Assembly: GCA_018907035.1 (NCBI GenBank)
Contig: JACCIC010000018.1
Coordinates: 124,001-188,000, forward strand
Source of the DNA: Sycobia sp. Sy_11
Lineage: Eukaryota > Arthropoda > Insecta > Hymenoptera > Epichrysomallidae
Length of the DNA: 64,000 bases
Reading direction: 5' to 3'
The notes beneath the pieces are model-generated. The model was not told the origin of the DNA and did no database searches. It saw only the letters and a list, made by a program, of their open reading frames with translations. Shown one piece after another: positions 1 to 12,309 of this stretch (position 1 is its first letter; every line of letters begins with the position of its first letter). A program made the translations under genes and the position numbers.

Positions 1-736
1 TTTTTTTTTTTTTTGATTCGAATAATCGTTTATAATACGCACTCGTCACTACGGAATAAATTGCAACGGTAAAGGCGAAGTTTGATAAATAATTAATTTT
101 ATCCCCAATTAGGTAAGTTAATGTAAATTTAAAAAAAGGATGTAGATTTCGTGGGGGGAGCGATTTTGTTTGTTCATTGTACACCGAACTGTTACGTTGA
201 AAAATCGGATGATCGCGTATAAATTGCTACTTCTATGGTAGCTCGAATTATAAGAAATCGTACAAACACCAGTTGTTCTTTTTCGCGAAAGTTATCGGAC
301 TTGAGCAAAATTTCAGAAAACCTACATACAATGTTTACGCACGCCCAGTATATCGCAAATTATTTTTCCTTTGCTCTCCGAAACTTTATCGAAGTTTCAC
401 GGTTCACGACGTGGCCGGCGATGAAACGAAAGAAGAAAAAAAAAAAATTCGTGTTTCATCCACGTTAATACAGTCCGTATAAAGTAACAGTGGAGCATCA
501 AAGGACGGCAAGAACAAAAACAAAAAGAAGCCCAAAAAGCAGTTTGCAAAAGTCAAGTCCTTTACACGGTCTCGCAGTTTTATTTAAAAATACATTTTTA
601 CCCCCGCGCCCTGCCTTCTAATTATAGAAGCTTTTCGGACAAAAGTAAAACAAACATTCCCATCCCGGGGTCGCAAATCAAAACATTTGTTTTCCTTCTG
701 TTTCAACTTTTTATTTTGACGTTTTTTCTCTCCCAT

Positions 737-802
<66 letters not shown>

Positions 803-1349
803 TTTACATGCAGTGCGAAACAGAGGCGTCACTTAAAATCTGATATAAAAAAAAAAACAGTTTCATCTTTATTATCTAGACTGACATTTTTTCGATTTAT
901 TACGTACAATTCACAAAATTTTTACAGCTTTACTATTTTATCAATTAATAGGCACTTTTTCCGCCTTTTTTGCAATCTGTAGGGAATTTAACTTATCGGG
1001 CAATTGAGAAAGGCCGGAAAATCATACGAGGCGTTATTTACATTCGGTGCAACTGTATTGGCATTTAAGGAATTTTTCTAAAATCTAATGCACTACCGAG
1101 ATTTTTTTTGTCACGATGAAATAGATGAAAATTAAAAATTTTACGGATTGTACCGACGCCGCCGTCGATTTACGATCTCTCGACCCGCGCAATCGCGCGC
1201 GAAAGCGAACCGACAGTCCAGCGACAAAACGGATCCGTGAGGCGAGGAATTTGTGTCGTGGCCGACCCCTAATTTACGACGCAGCCACGCATGCGCGTAT
1301 CGCCGAGCGCGCGGAGCCGACGGAGCCCCCGCCGTCTCCCCGACGTTCC
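1..1349. other. left flank, non-coding, 3' side of the histone-fold exon
   Basis: The window opens with a 14-base T run. The stretch is AT-rich with a 61-base AT microsatellite and shows no convincing coding frame. On the minus strand, AATAAA polyadenylation hexamers can be read at 868-873 and 896-901. They lie about 450-480 bases past the stop of the histone-fold exon and could end its transcript. Confidence 0.5.
739..799. repeat. (AT)n microsatellite
   Basis: Uninterrupted AT dinucleotide tract of about 61 bases. It produces the spurious Tyr-Ile open frames on both strands here. Confidence 0.97.
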
Positions 1350-1666
1350 CTATCGCTTCTTCGGCGGCTCCTTCCTCCGGCCCTTGCCGTCGGGCTGCTG
1401 CCTGCGCCCGGGCGGCTTGCCGGGCCTGCCGCCGGCGGCGGCGGCGGCGCCTCCACCGCCGAGCGACGCCCCGTTCTCGGCGGACCAGCGCGCGTGGTAG
1501 CGCTCGCAGAGCCGCTTGAGCGCCAGCTCGATCTCCTGTAGGTCGACCCGCGTCTTGCCGGCGGCCTCGGCCATGCGGCGCGCGTCCTCCAGGGTCTTCT
1601 CGATTATGTCCTCGAGGATCCAGGTGAGGACCGACTGCGCCCGCGTCGACAGCTCGTACCGTTTGC
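1350..1666 (-). CDS. histone-fold protein with basic C-terminal tail, 3' terminal exon
   Basis: The exon begins at an acceptor (minus strand TTTTCAG at 1667-1673, phase 1) and ends at a TAG at 1350-1352, giving about 104 residues. Third codon positions are overwhelmingly G or C, a strong coding signature. The first ~55 residues read as histone-fold helices: the long central helix contains WILEDIIEKTLEDARRMAEA, then the loop GKTRVD and the helix LQEIELALKRL. This aligns well both with the H2A core (ILELA...KKTRI...LQLAI) and with the TAF9 fold (ILDDA...KKATID...VRLAI). I cannot choose between an H2A-like variant, a TAF9-like factor and another dimerising histone-fold protein. A Gly/Ala-rich linker follows, then a strongly basic tail ending EPPKKR, which suits DNA or nucleosome contact in the nucleus. 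The upstream exon(s) with the N-terminal helix were not found. The fold is well supported; the identity is inference. Confidence 0.75.
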
Positions 1667-3997
1667 CTGAAAATTTTACCGCGTGGGTCAGCGATGGATA
1701 GAGAGGGAGAGGAGGACAGAGAGAGAGACATAAGTAGAAATACAATGTAACTTTTAAGGAAGGGTCGAATTCGGGGGGGGGGGCGCTGTAGCGAGCGTCT
1801 GTAAATGTAGTCCGACCGTGTTTTCGGCACGTTTACTCGCAATTGCATTTGAAATGAACATGTATTTTGTATCAAATTTCTCGTTGCAAAATCAATCTCG
1901 ATCAAAATCGGATCAGCGTTCTACTCCGGTCTTTAAAAATTTTCAACAATCGCCTCGATTAACCTGAAAAATTATAATAGCATTATGCATAATTGTGCAA
2001 CAGCTTGGCCAGATTGTAAAATAGCGTTCAACGGCTGTGAGGTAGCTTCAGCTCGTCGAAAATATGAGAAGTCCGTTTCCTCCGGCTTTTACATGAAAAT
2101 CGCACCTAGAATGGCGGATAAAATCACTCTTGTGATCAGAAAAATTGACAAGCATCCTTATTTTTTGCCATTTTTCAATCTCGAAGCATTGCTACTTTTT
2201 GATGTTTTTTTTTCCTTTCTTTTTTTTTTATTTTTTTGAAAAAGGATGAAATAATGCTGCTTACTCCAATACGTTGCAATGTAGAATTTGATACAATATT
2301 CATATTCGTATGTCATTACTTAATATTTTGTGAACTTTAATTAGCAAGAGTATTTTTGTAATTACTCTTTTATACGTCAAAATGGTATCAGCGCTAAAAA
2401 GGATTTCAGTACAACGTTGAAAAAGAAATTAAGTAAATGAAAATAAACATTTGGTTCTATTTTGACGCTATCGAGTCGTGATTTACTTATTGAGAATAGA
2501 GCAAGCTGTGTTGTTTAATAATGCCTTTTTCGAGCATATTCACATTTTAAAAAATACTTTCAATTATCAAGGCGATATTTTTTTTTTTTGCTTTTTTTTT
2601 TGTTTTTAAGATGAAAGAATTTGAATTCGAATAAATTGTTTTTGCATCGGGTAAAATAATACTGCAGTATTCTCGCGGTACAATTAATAAAAAAATTTAA
2701 CTTGGTAAACGAATACGTTTTTTCTCTGTGTAGAATAAGCGCCGGCGCACTTTTGTTTTGCAAATCGTTTGTGGAATTATTGGAATTTTACTTCGATTGA
2801 AAAATCAATACGTAATTTCATAATACATAAAACAAATATAACAATATTGAAAATAGATTACACTGTAATTTCTAAATTAGTTTGAGAAGATTAATAGGTT
2901 ACTTACATACTTCATACGCGTAAGCAAAGTTATTTTCCCGTTGCATGTAATGTATACGTGTACAAGAAAGATTGTAAATATTTGTAAAAAATTCGACATA
3001 ATTACACACATATGTGTAATTTTACGGCAACTGAACGATAGATATTAATGTATATATAGTAATGTGTGTTTTAATACACATTTTGTGTGACCTACATAGA
3101 GTTCATTGTAAATCAACAGTAATTCAATTTTTTTTTTTTTTTTTAAATTCTACTGTAACGAAAACTCTTCTTAATCTTCTTAAACCTTTTCAATTTTTAA
3201 CGCTACGTCACAAGTGACTTCTGAAACAAGATTTCTCGAGAGATAATTTCACTTAAATCCTTGTTTAGAGTATGGGTTGAAAAATTGCTTTAATTAAGCA
3301 TGAAACTTAAAATTAGACGTGCAACATATACGCCGAGGTCAGACACATATTAGATGGGTTTTTTATTATTTAAAGCATTTTAAGAATCATGAAAATTTCT
3401 TTTTTCTTGTATATTGTCGAAAAACAAAGCTGAACATGAAGAGTCTTTTAGGGTTAAAACTTTTATTTGTTCTATTAATCATAATGATTATTGTTAAGTT
3501 TTAATTTAAACTTCCCATTATGTTTTGTGATCTAATAGTGTATAGTTGAAATATTTTTGAGTTTCATATCATAAATTATTCAAGTGCATTTATCACACTT
3601 TGTCTATAGTATATACCCGGAACAACCTTTTTCGAAATTACATAATTGTAAAATTTGCAAAGTAACTTTCCGTTTTTAAACAAGGAAGAGAATCTGATTG
3701 ATATGCATGTATGCACATGTATTTGTACCTATGTATATATGCATCGAGTTGTACAAGAATTTATTCTTTTTTACGCACAAATACGAGAGGGGAGGAAATG
3801 TTATGTACACGTATAAGATAGATGTGCATGGAAGCGCAAGCTTTATTGAATTTCCGTAAGTTCCTTTTCGTTGAATTTCTAAAATAATAGCGGCTCAAAG
3901 AGAGGAGGAACTCAGACGCCGCGCCGGCACGATTCGCCTGCTCTCTCTCTCCCTCCCTCTCGGTTTCCCTCTCTAAACGCAACGAGTCGTAAAAGTA
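1667..3997. other. non-coding DNA upstream of the histone-fold exon
   Basis: Probably intron, because the exon at 1666 starts with a splice acceptor and needs exons at higher coordinates. The sequence is mostly AT-rich with short T/A runs and a CT/GA-rich patch near 1695-1730. I see no exon, RNA gene or repeat element in it. Confidence 0.5.
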
Positions 3998-4080
3998 TCA
4001 GACGCCGCCGAGCAGCCGGGCGTACCTGTTCGAATAAAAACTTATGTCGAAAAATCCGATAATATCGTCCACCGTCTTCG
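3998..4080 (-). CDS. possible terminal coding exon, unknown protein
   Basis: On the minus strand a C-rich tract ending GCTGCAG makes a good acceptor at 4081-4100. After two bases completing a split codon, the frame reads KTVDDIIGFFDISFYSNR and then YARLLGGV, followed by TGA at 3998-4000. The peptide has balanced composition, with no CpG- or microsatellite-driven bias, and looks like a real protein C-terminus. I do not recognise the protein. Its phase does not fit the histone-fold exon downstream, so it would be the end of a different gene. No partner exon was identified, so it could be a chance frame of 26 codons. Confidence 0.3.
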
Positions 4081-5682
4081 CTGCAGCGGGGGGGGGGGGG
4101 TCGTCGAGGAAAATTTCCACCCGACCAGAGAGCGTTTTATAATGCACTCCCCGCACCCTCGACGCCACTTTCTACCGGCTTCGGCACTCGCTCGCACGAA
4201 TTCATAAACCACCTTCACGTGGAATATAATGGAGTTTTCCGGAGAGCAAAGCGGGTCGGCGGATGGGGGGGGGCGCGTCGGTTATATAATAATTATTAAG
4301 TAGGCGAACTTTTCTCCCGCAGACCCTCCCGCCCCCCGCGCCAGGAACTTTCCGCGTTTCCGCCGAGCTCTTCCCCTTCTCTTTGCGCCCCCCCCGCCCC
4401 GCCTCTTGCATTCGTGCCGCAATTGTTCCGCAAAACCCGAGCCGTTCGTGATCTCGCGTGCTCTCGTCCTCAGAGGCGGAGGAGAGGAATAATTAAAAAT
4501 TACACAATCATAAGTCGCGCTTGAACGCAGGACAAGAGGTTACAGACGGAGACTGATCTTAGACTTTCAAAGTCCGCGTGACGAGAGAGAGAGATAGTGC
4601 GCTTATGTGCCCGTCACCCTAACCCTTTCATTATATCAGATTCTAACCCTACGGTTCAAGCGGAGCGGTGAAGGAGTTTCTCGTAAGGCAGTCTCTATAG
4701 AGGCTGTGTTCAAAGAGTCCGAAAGCTATTGTGTTCTGGAAATTCTCGCGCGCAGTTATAGAGGCATTACACGTACGCTCGAGGAAGGAGAGAGGGACAG
4801 AGAGAGAGAAAGGATTCCGCTTATCAGATTCTAACCCTACATTTCAATTTTACCGGAACTCGTGTAATAAACGCCGAAGGCGGGGGGCGGGGTGGGTGTG
4901 TGGGGGGGATGGGGGTCAACCAGTCACACAAATACGCGGATGCAAAAGAGCCAAAGCAACGTTATGGGCTACCTTTCGGCCCGGTCTTCTGGGGCGCGGG
5001 CTGGCTCGGCCCGTGACTCGGCGGCATCGCGTCCTACTGCTTTCACTCCTCCTCCTCCTCCTCTTCCTCCTCCTCGACTTCTGGCGCGCGCGCGCGCGCG
5101 AGGTCCGGCGTCCCGTCGATCACGATATCCGCGCTCCCGTCATTATCGCCCACGCGGGCAGCAGGCCGGAGGCGAAGAGGGAGAGAGATCGAGAGCGACA
5201 GAGAGCGAGAGAGAGAGAGAGAGAGAGAGGGAGTCTCTCTCTGGCGCGCGGGATCGCGCACTGTCCGAGTGATCTCACGATCGACGCGTCCGAGGGGCGG
5301 CGGATCGGGCGGAAGCTCCACCGCTCTGCTGCCTTTGCTGGCTGGGTTGCGCACTCGCCTGTTTTTTTTTTTTTTTTTTTTTTTTTTTCTTACACATCTG
5401 CCTAGTGCGCGGAAGCTGCCGCTGCCGCCGCGCGACGATGGGCGAGAAGTTGGCGGAAATCCGGAGGGCGAGAGGGATTACGGTGGGGAGGATGGGAGGG
5501 GGGATCGATCGGCTGTTTATGCGGAATGATTGTATGACATCTCAGAGATCGTGTGTCGCGTTTGCACCTATACACGTGTATATGAGCCCGCGCGTGCTAT
5601 CTTATTATATACGCAACGTATTTGTCGAGGTATTTATTTGTATCTTTTTTATTTATATGTATGAATTTTTATTTACTTTCAG

Positions 5683-5683
<1 letters not shown>

Positions 5684-5735
<52 letters not shown>
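5684..5735. repeat. (AT)n microsatellite
   Basis: About 52 bases of uninterrupted AT dinucleotide. Confidence 0.97.
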
Positions 5736-5738
<3 letters not shown>

Positions 5739-6528
5739 GGAAAGGAGAATGATTTGAACGTAGAAATTGCGTGAAAGCCGTCGGCCCGTCGTCGTGGATG
5801 TACGTCGTGTACACTGCGTAACTTTGCGCGTCAAGTTGTGAAAGCACGCCCGGCTAAGGTCGCGCAACGTTATTGGAACATCATAATTGGGTTAATTATG
5901 CGAAATAACTTGGATGATTAAATCGATGTTGCGGCGATTTTCGCGAACTTAGCGCGCGGCCAGCTGGTCAGGGACCTTGTCCTAGAAATTGACAACTATA
6001 TCGAGCTGAGGCGCTAGAGCCGAACCGACCTTGCTGTGGACCCCCGGGCAACTGGTTGCCAGTGTATTTTGCTTAAAATCAGCTCTAGGGACAGTTTTTA
6101 CAGTCAGCCTTCGCTTGATTTAGTACAGCCGAATATAAATCTAATATATAAGTGTTTGAAGAAAAAACTGAAATTGCCATGTGATGATGCAAAAATTATA
6201 AAATCAAGTTTACAGCTAAATACAGATAAATCTTTAATTAAATATGATTTTGGAGAATTTAGCATTATTACGGTGTCAATAAGTGCACTTGCACACCGAT
6301 TTCCCCCTTTTTAAGTAAATTATTAACAATTATAATTTATATTTGCCTTCATCATTTTTGTAGAAATCGATAAATAAATCATGCATAGACCATTATTATT
6401 CTTAATGAAATATCGGATTAATTATCAATGTTTATTTGATTTATTCTACTATACAAAAACTATTATATCATAGACATACGTCACAACTCGACATAATTTA
6501 ACTAGAGAAATAAAGTCATTGATTATTG

Positions 6529-7143
6529 AATTGATAACGATCTTCTCCCGAGATTGAAATGTAGGCATTTATGAAAACTTACATATTCATGATTAATAAG
6601 AAATTTTACATATTATTTTATTATCTCAATTAAAATCATGAAATATTTCTTTGTCAGGTGAGTTTACTGTCTAAATACACTTATGATTTAAATTTGTATT
6701 TACTATTTGATGTGTAATTATAAAAAGAAATTTTATCATATTTTGCAATTTTGAATCAATTTTCACTTGCAAAAACAATTGGGAATAATCTTCGAGAGAC
6801 GAACAAATTAGTCGTTTTCAAATCACATTTGAAATTTATAATACTTTTAAATCACCGAAGAGTATTAAAACGACGATTATTTCTAATTTCTTTTATTTTT
6901 TTTTAAAACATGTTTCAAAATTTCAAAACATGATAAAATTTCTTTTTTATAATAAAATAGTAAATAAAAATTTCAATTATACGAGGATTTGGATAATAAA
7001 CTCACCTAATAAAGAAATATTTTAAGGTTTTAATTGATATAATAAAATAATATTATATAAAATTTCTTATTAATCATGAATATATAAGTAGAAGTTTTCA
7101 TAAATGCCTTCAATTCAATCTCCCTAAAAGATCGTTACCAATT
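6529..7143. repeat. large inverted repeat (hairpin or foldback element)
   Basis: Left arm about 6529-6755 and right arm about 6914-7143 are reverse complements of one another over roughly 230 bases with scattered mismatches and small gaps. Shared blocks include GGCATTTATGAAAACTT, ATTCATGATTAATAAGAAAT and AATATTTCTTT. The ~160-base spacer itself holds a short nested pair (AGTCGTTTT / AAAACGAC). There is no coding capacity. It resembles a long-TIR MITE or foldback element; no clear target-site duplication was seen. Confidence 0.8.
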
Positions 7144-8067
7144 ACATTTGAAATTTGTTTGACTTGAGTTACGTAAAGACGCGCATGGTCGTTAATTAAT
7201 CGTATACCCAAGATCATCTTCTGCGATAATAGCTCGATAAAAGTAGCTCGAGTTAACAAACTTAAGCATTTCGGAAGTCTTCGGTGTGAAAATTTATTAT
7301 CTCAGAAGGGAAATTTTACATTATTTGCGATCTGTCGTATTTTACAATGGTTTTAATTTATGCGCTTTCTCTGGAATTTTTTTTAGAAATTCGTTCAAAT
7401 TTGTGATTTATTACATTAATTCTTGTAGGAGACTGCAATAGAGGAGGGTGTATAATTTCTGGGAGACGTTCTTAAAATTTCAACATCTTACTTATTCGAC
7501 GAACAATTAGTTTATTATCTTTACAAATGAATCAACATTTACGTTTAATTTGTAACAGACTTTTCATTTTTAATTCATTCTTTACTACAAGAATATTTTG
7601 ATGAACAAGCATTAAAGTACAAATATAGATCTATTTTCGATCGATATTAAGTAAACGAACTATAAGCTAGTAATTGTCGTTACTTTATTTTCCCTTATTT
7701 AATATTGTTTTGAATTTTTTTTTCTGCATTTACTTTATTATACACTTTTTATCTTTATTTTGAGATCATCTTTTCATAGAATAAATATTAAAGGTAACAT
7801 ACGTAATAGTTGTAAAAATTTATTGCTTAATATATGAAGTGAATGGGATTGGGATGTTTATCCAAAATCAATTTTTTAAGTGAATTCGCAGAGATTATAT
7901 GTATATAAAATTTCTCTATATACACTATTATAGTTTCATTGAACAACTTTTTATTTATTTGATGACCTTTTATTTCTGTCTTACGTGGACATAATTATTA
8001 CTTTGATTTGTCCCGATGGATTTCTAAAGTGCAAGTAAGCGTAGAGGAGAGCGCAATGAAGCGATAG

Positions 8068-8072
8068 GGAGA

Positions 8073-8117
<45 letters not shown>
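8068..8117. repeat. (GA)n microsatellite
   Basis: GA dinucleotide tract with one interruption near its left end. About 185 bases to the right lies a CT tract (8302-8335) that is complementary to it, so the pair could form a hairpin. Confidence 0.9.
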
Positions 8118-8120
<3 letters not shown>

Positions 8121-8300
8121 CAGCGAACCTGATGAAGCCAGACTGGCATTTCTTTCGCGGATATTGTGCGATGACGAAGCGCGACGGAGCGGAGGCGCCA
8201 AGAAAAGAGCAAATCTCGATCCGGGACGTAATTCACGAAGCCTTGGTAATGAAAAGCAAAGAGGGCTGCATCGACAGGGAAAATCTCTTCTCACCTTCTG

Positions 8301-8301
<1 letters not shown>

Positions 8302-8335
<34 letters not shown>
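8302..8335. repeat. (CT)n microsatellite
   Basis: Pure CT dinucleotide tract of about 34 bases. Confidence 0.95.
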
Positions 8336-8339
<4 letters not shown>

Positions 8340-8613
8340 CTCGGCGTACTCGCAGTAATCGCGTTTCGTTAAAGCGCGTCTCGAGGCTTCTCGCTAAGAA
8401 AGCTTCATAAGGGCGAGACGAGATTGCCAGTAGGAGGGGTGGAAGGGGGAGTATATGACGCCTGGGGGAGTTGGGGGAGTTGGGGTGGGATAGAGAAAAA
8501 GGTGGAATTTTTCAAAGGCAGCGCCGAGTATCTTGCTGCGCTGTGCGCTCGCAGCGCCTTCTGTAAAGACTCTCCCGAGAGGTTGTTTTTCTTCCCTCTC
8601 GCTTTTCCTCTTC

Positions 8614-8616
<3 letters not shown>

Positions 8617-8669
<53 letters not shown>
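8617..8669. repeat. (TA)n microsatellite
   Basis: Pure TA dinucleotide tract of about 53 bases. Confidence 0.97.
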
Positions 8670-8672
<3 letters not shown>

Positions 8673-10871
8673 AATATATATAAGAAAGGAGGAGAAATAT
8701 GATATCGAAAAAATTGACAAGTTTATTGTAATTTCGAGTGTATGAAGTAAGTTGCTGTTATTGGATGTTTGCTTTGCGCCTGCAGACGAAAACAAACTTA
8801 TATAATGTGGATATTGTTTTCTCTGTAGTTTAATTTAAGCGGATGAATTTCGTAAAGCTGTAGAGGATATTTCTGAAGGAATAGAATAAAATTTTTTTTG
8901 AAATTTTACGTAACTACTCGGAACCTATTCACAGATATTTAAATAGCAACAGGAATTTATTTCCCATATAAATGTAGAGTTATAATTCGTACTTTTCTTT
9001 GAACAATTTATAAAAATTTTAAAAAGTAAATAAACGAAGACGAAATAATGTTATTAATATACATTAGTTTAGTGCCCCTTTATACAAATATTTCTAGGTT
9101 GCGTATTCACTTAGTAAAATAAATTAGAAATATATTTTTCTTAGCTTATTCTACATTTAATAAAATAATTTGATAAAAGATTATTTATTGTATTACAATT
9201 TTACATCGTATGAATACTTATTCAAATCAGTGGCCTTGTCAAGCGTTCCAGATTTTCAGCTTTTTTTTCATCATATTGTGCATCTATAAGTAAATTTTAA
9301 GGTATAAAATAAAAATATGATAATAAAACGGCTTACTACTAATTTTAGAAATTTATAACGGGATGTAAAAATTGCTTTTGAACGTTAGACGTACGTGTGA
9401 AAAAGATTTTGTTAAGGAGAGCATGCTAAAATAAAATCAGATCAAGAAGAATGACTAAAAAAGCCAGGGGATATTTTATTTTTTTAAGGAATTTAAACGA
9501 GCAGGTGGGATGAAAATATTTCTTGAACATATTTTTCTCTTTCAAAAGCGAGATGAAATTTTCCAAAAAAATTTTGAATATGTAAAGTATTGCATTTTTA
9601 CGATATTTGTGTTTGCCCCAGGTTTTCTTTTTTTTTTTTTATAACAACTTTTGATGAAATTCGTCTGATATTTACTTTATTTAAAAAAGATTATACTGCT
9701 AAATCATAACATTAATTAAAAATTGTATTTGTTCCGTGCAAATTGTTAATTTATCCTTCGTAGGCGTTCGAATTTTATATTTTTAAAGTTTAATTAAAAA
9801 TGTAGTCACTGCAACGTAACAAATAAAAATATAATACAAATACCAAGAATATTTATACTGTTCGTTGAGTTAATTTACGTTTCGTCTGAATGCATAAAAT
9901 CATACTATAAGTTCACAGTTTTTTTTATAAAGCCAAGGGCTTTTATTGATTGGACATACTTTACTTGATTTCTTCAAAATACTGACTCTTGAACATGTCC
10001 AAGTTCGAGACCCGTGATCGAAAATTGACGTTCAAGACGCTACGTTAAAGTAAAAACATGTTTTAAACGTTGTATGAAATTACATTTGCTCTTTGACGTT
10101 CGACACACAGAATCTACGAGCAAAATGTCTAGGACGAGAATTTTTGTACGCAAATTAAATAAAGCGCCCTTAAACGTTTCATTCTATACTGAATGGGGAA
10201 CTTATGAATGTATCATTATCTCCAGCGATATTCCCATATTTATCGATTACGATTACGGACGCAAAATAAAAATTCGGATTCATCAGGGCGTAGCTCAGCG
10301 TTCGCCGGACGGGGATGAGCCAATCGCGCCGCCGTCCGACGTTCCAGCGCCGAGCGAAGTTCGGGCGTTCTATCTTATTATTTGAAAAAGGCCCCGCGTC
10401 GCCGAGGAGGCCAACGCGGCCGCGCACTCGGCCAAGATTGGCGTGGTTGGACGAGAGGGGCGCGATCGATCCCGGCCGCGCTTTACGCGATTGGAGGGTT
10501 GTTTATCTCGTTGAGATCCGCGCGACGCCTCCGAGCAGGGCTCGTGCGCGATGTCTTCGGTGCGCTCGATTATGTGTTTCAGTTTTTTTTTTTCTTTTTC
10601 GCTGGAATTTTTATATTTTACGCGTGCGAGGAATTTCGGCTTAATTATGCGAATTTCTGAGATTGGTGCGTCGGGCTATATATAGGTTTTTACACGGGGA
10701 AAAATAGAAGAATTTCTAAAAATTCGAATGAGTATTTAGTTAACGCCTGCGAAGGAACTATATGGTTGGAATAAACAAATAATTTTATCATCACGTTATG
10801 GTTCACTTAAAATACAGCGAGGTTGATCCAAGACATTACATTATTATTTAATAAATATTGAATTCATCATA

Positions 10872-12073
10872 ACTGCGGCCCAACAAAAGAAACTCAAAAA
10901 TTTTGGAAAAAAATATATTTATTTTTCAACGTAATCTCCTTTCAGCTCTATACACTTTTCCCAGCGATGTTCAATAAGTTCGATACCCTTTTTATAGTAA
11001 TAATTGCCAAGCTCCTCATCGTAGCCATTAACTGTCGACATCACCCCTTCGTTGTTGGAAAATCTTTGACCAGCGTTCCATTTTTTCAAGTCTAGGAACA
11101 GAAAATAATCCGAGGGAGCTAAATCTGGCGAATAGCGTGCATGAGGTAGCAATTCAAACTTTAATTCATTAATTTTGGCGATTGCAATAACGGATGTGTG
11201 AGCTGGTGCATTGTCTTGATGGAACCACACTTTCTTCTTAGCCACATGCGGCCGTTTGCGCTTGATTTTGCTCGCTCAAGCGTTGCTATAAGTTCGCATA
11301 ATACTCGCCGTTGAGAGTTTTTCCTTTTTCAAGATAGACAATGAAAATTATACCATGCGCATCCCAAAAAAACCAACGCCATAGCCTTGCCTGCAGATGG
11401 AACGGTCTTTGCCTTCTTTGGAGCCGGTTCTCCTTTTTGAGTCCATTGTTTTCATTGTTGTTTTGCTTCCGGTATGAAGTCGTGGACCGATGTTTCATCC
11501 GTGGTTATGAAATGGCGCAAAAATTCGACATTATTTTTGCAAAACATTGCCAAATACTTAACTGAAACACCTTCATGACGCTGTTTTTGTTCCATTGTGA
11601 GCAAACACGACACCCATCTTGCGCACAGCTTCGTCATCTCCAAATCTTCGGTGAATATACGATGTACCGCACTTTTTGAAATACCTACCATGTCTGCTAC
11701 CTCGCGCACTTTCAGTCGATGATCATCCAGTACCGCTTCGTGGATTCGTCAGGAGTCGTCACCTCGTCTGGTCGACCACTGCGATGCTCGTCTTGGCAGC
11801 TCGTACGGTCTCGTTTAAACTCTGCTACCCAATATTTTACTGTTGCAAACGAAGGAGCAGTTCGATGACTAATTTTTTCCATGTTTACAAATTCACTGAA
11901 ACCGTTCACTATTCATGGCTGTCAAACAAATACTAAACATCATGGCGTCCTCAATCTTCTTCTTCTTCTTGAGACATATGCTTTATAGACTGTGTAGTAT
12001 CTAATACAGTGGTATTTTTTGAGCAACTACCACCACCTCTAGGTTAAACCAGGTACTTCCCAGACCATCCTTG
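10872..12073 (-). mobile_element. degenerate mariner transposon, irritans-type
   Basis: A decayed Tc1/mariner-superfamily copy on the minus strand. Blocks in the right order but different frames cover almost a full transposase. Between them come the DNA-binding region, the first catalytic Asp (TTDET), the second (WDAHG, followed by YLEKGKT) and the third (YSPDLAPSDYFLF, with HQDNAPAH before it). The DAHGIIF/LEKGKT block is typical of the irritans (Himar-like) subfamily. The outer ends are approximate: I could not confirm terminal inverted repeats or the TA target duplication, although TTTTTGAG-type words recur near both ends. Confidence 0.85.
10919..11909 (-). pseudogene. mariner transposase pseudogene
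   Basis: The transposase is split over at least four frame blocks: N-terminal about 11712-11909, helix-turn-helix to first Asp about 11452-11709, second Asp about 11286-11498 and C-terminal 10919-11245, which ends GDYVEK then TAA. At least three frameshifts and the absence of one continuous frame mean it cannot make an active enzyme. All three acidic catalytic residues are still visible, but the Trp normally following TTDE-T is Ser. Its role in life would have been cut-and-paste transposition at TA sites in the nucleus. It is a fossil copy and may still be a sequence match for active relatives elsewhere in the genome. Confidence 0.85.
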
Positions 12074-12251
12074 TATACGCACGTGCGCGCGCGCACACAT
12101 ACATATATACATATATACATTTCCAAGCTGCAGCTACACGGCCCGACAGGAGGCTGCTTGAGCGCTCAATCGCTAGATTTCAAGTGAGTTGGCGCGGAGG
12201 AAGTCGATGAAGAAGTCATATATACTATATATACTCTCTGATAAAACATTT

Positions 12252-12254
<3 letters not shown>

Positions 12255-12306
<52 letters not shown>
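12255..12306. repeat. (TA)n microsatellite
   Basis: Pure TA dinucleotide tract of about 52 bases. Confidence 0.97.

Positions 12307-12309
<3 letters not shown>

Larger units (their letters stand above)
4087..10871. other. gene-poor stretch with GC-rich patches and microsatellites
   Basis: No coding region could be supported. GC-rich patches with GA/CT tracts and poly-G runs (about 4090-5560, 5940-6060, 10270-10680) alternate with AT-rich DNA. The open frames in the GC-rich patches come from CpG-rich composition and are open in several frames at once. It contains the hairpin element at 6529-7143 and the microsatellites listed separately. Confidence 0.5.

Noticed and set aside
1141..1905. 254-residue minus-strand open frame overlapping the histone-fold exon
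   Set aside because: Arg/Ala/Gly-rich shadow frame of the true GC3-rich exon; the true frame has a histone fold and a clean acceptor.
10179..10660. Several overlapping open frames of 82-109 residues beside the mariner relic
   Set aside because: CpG-rich composition opens frames on both strands; no protein family resemblance.
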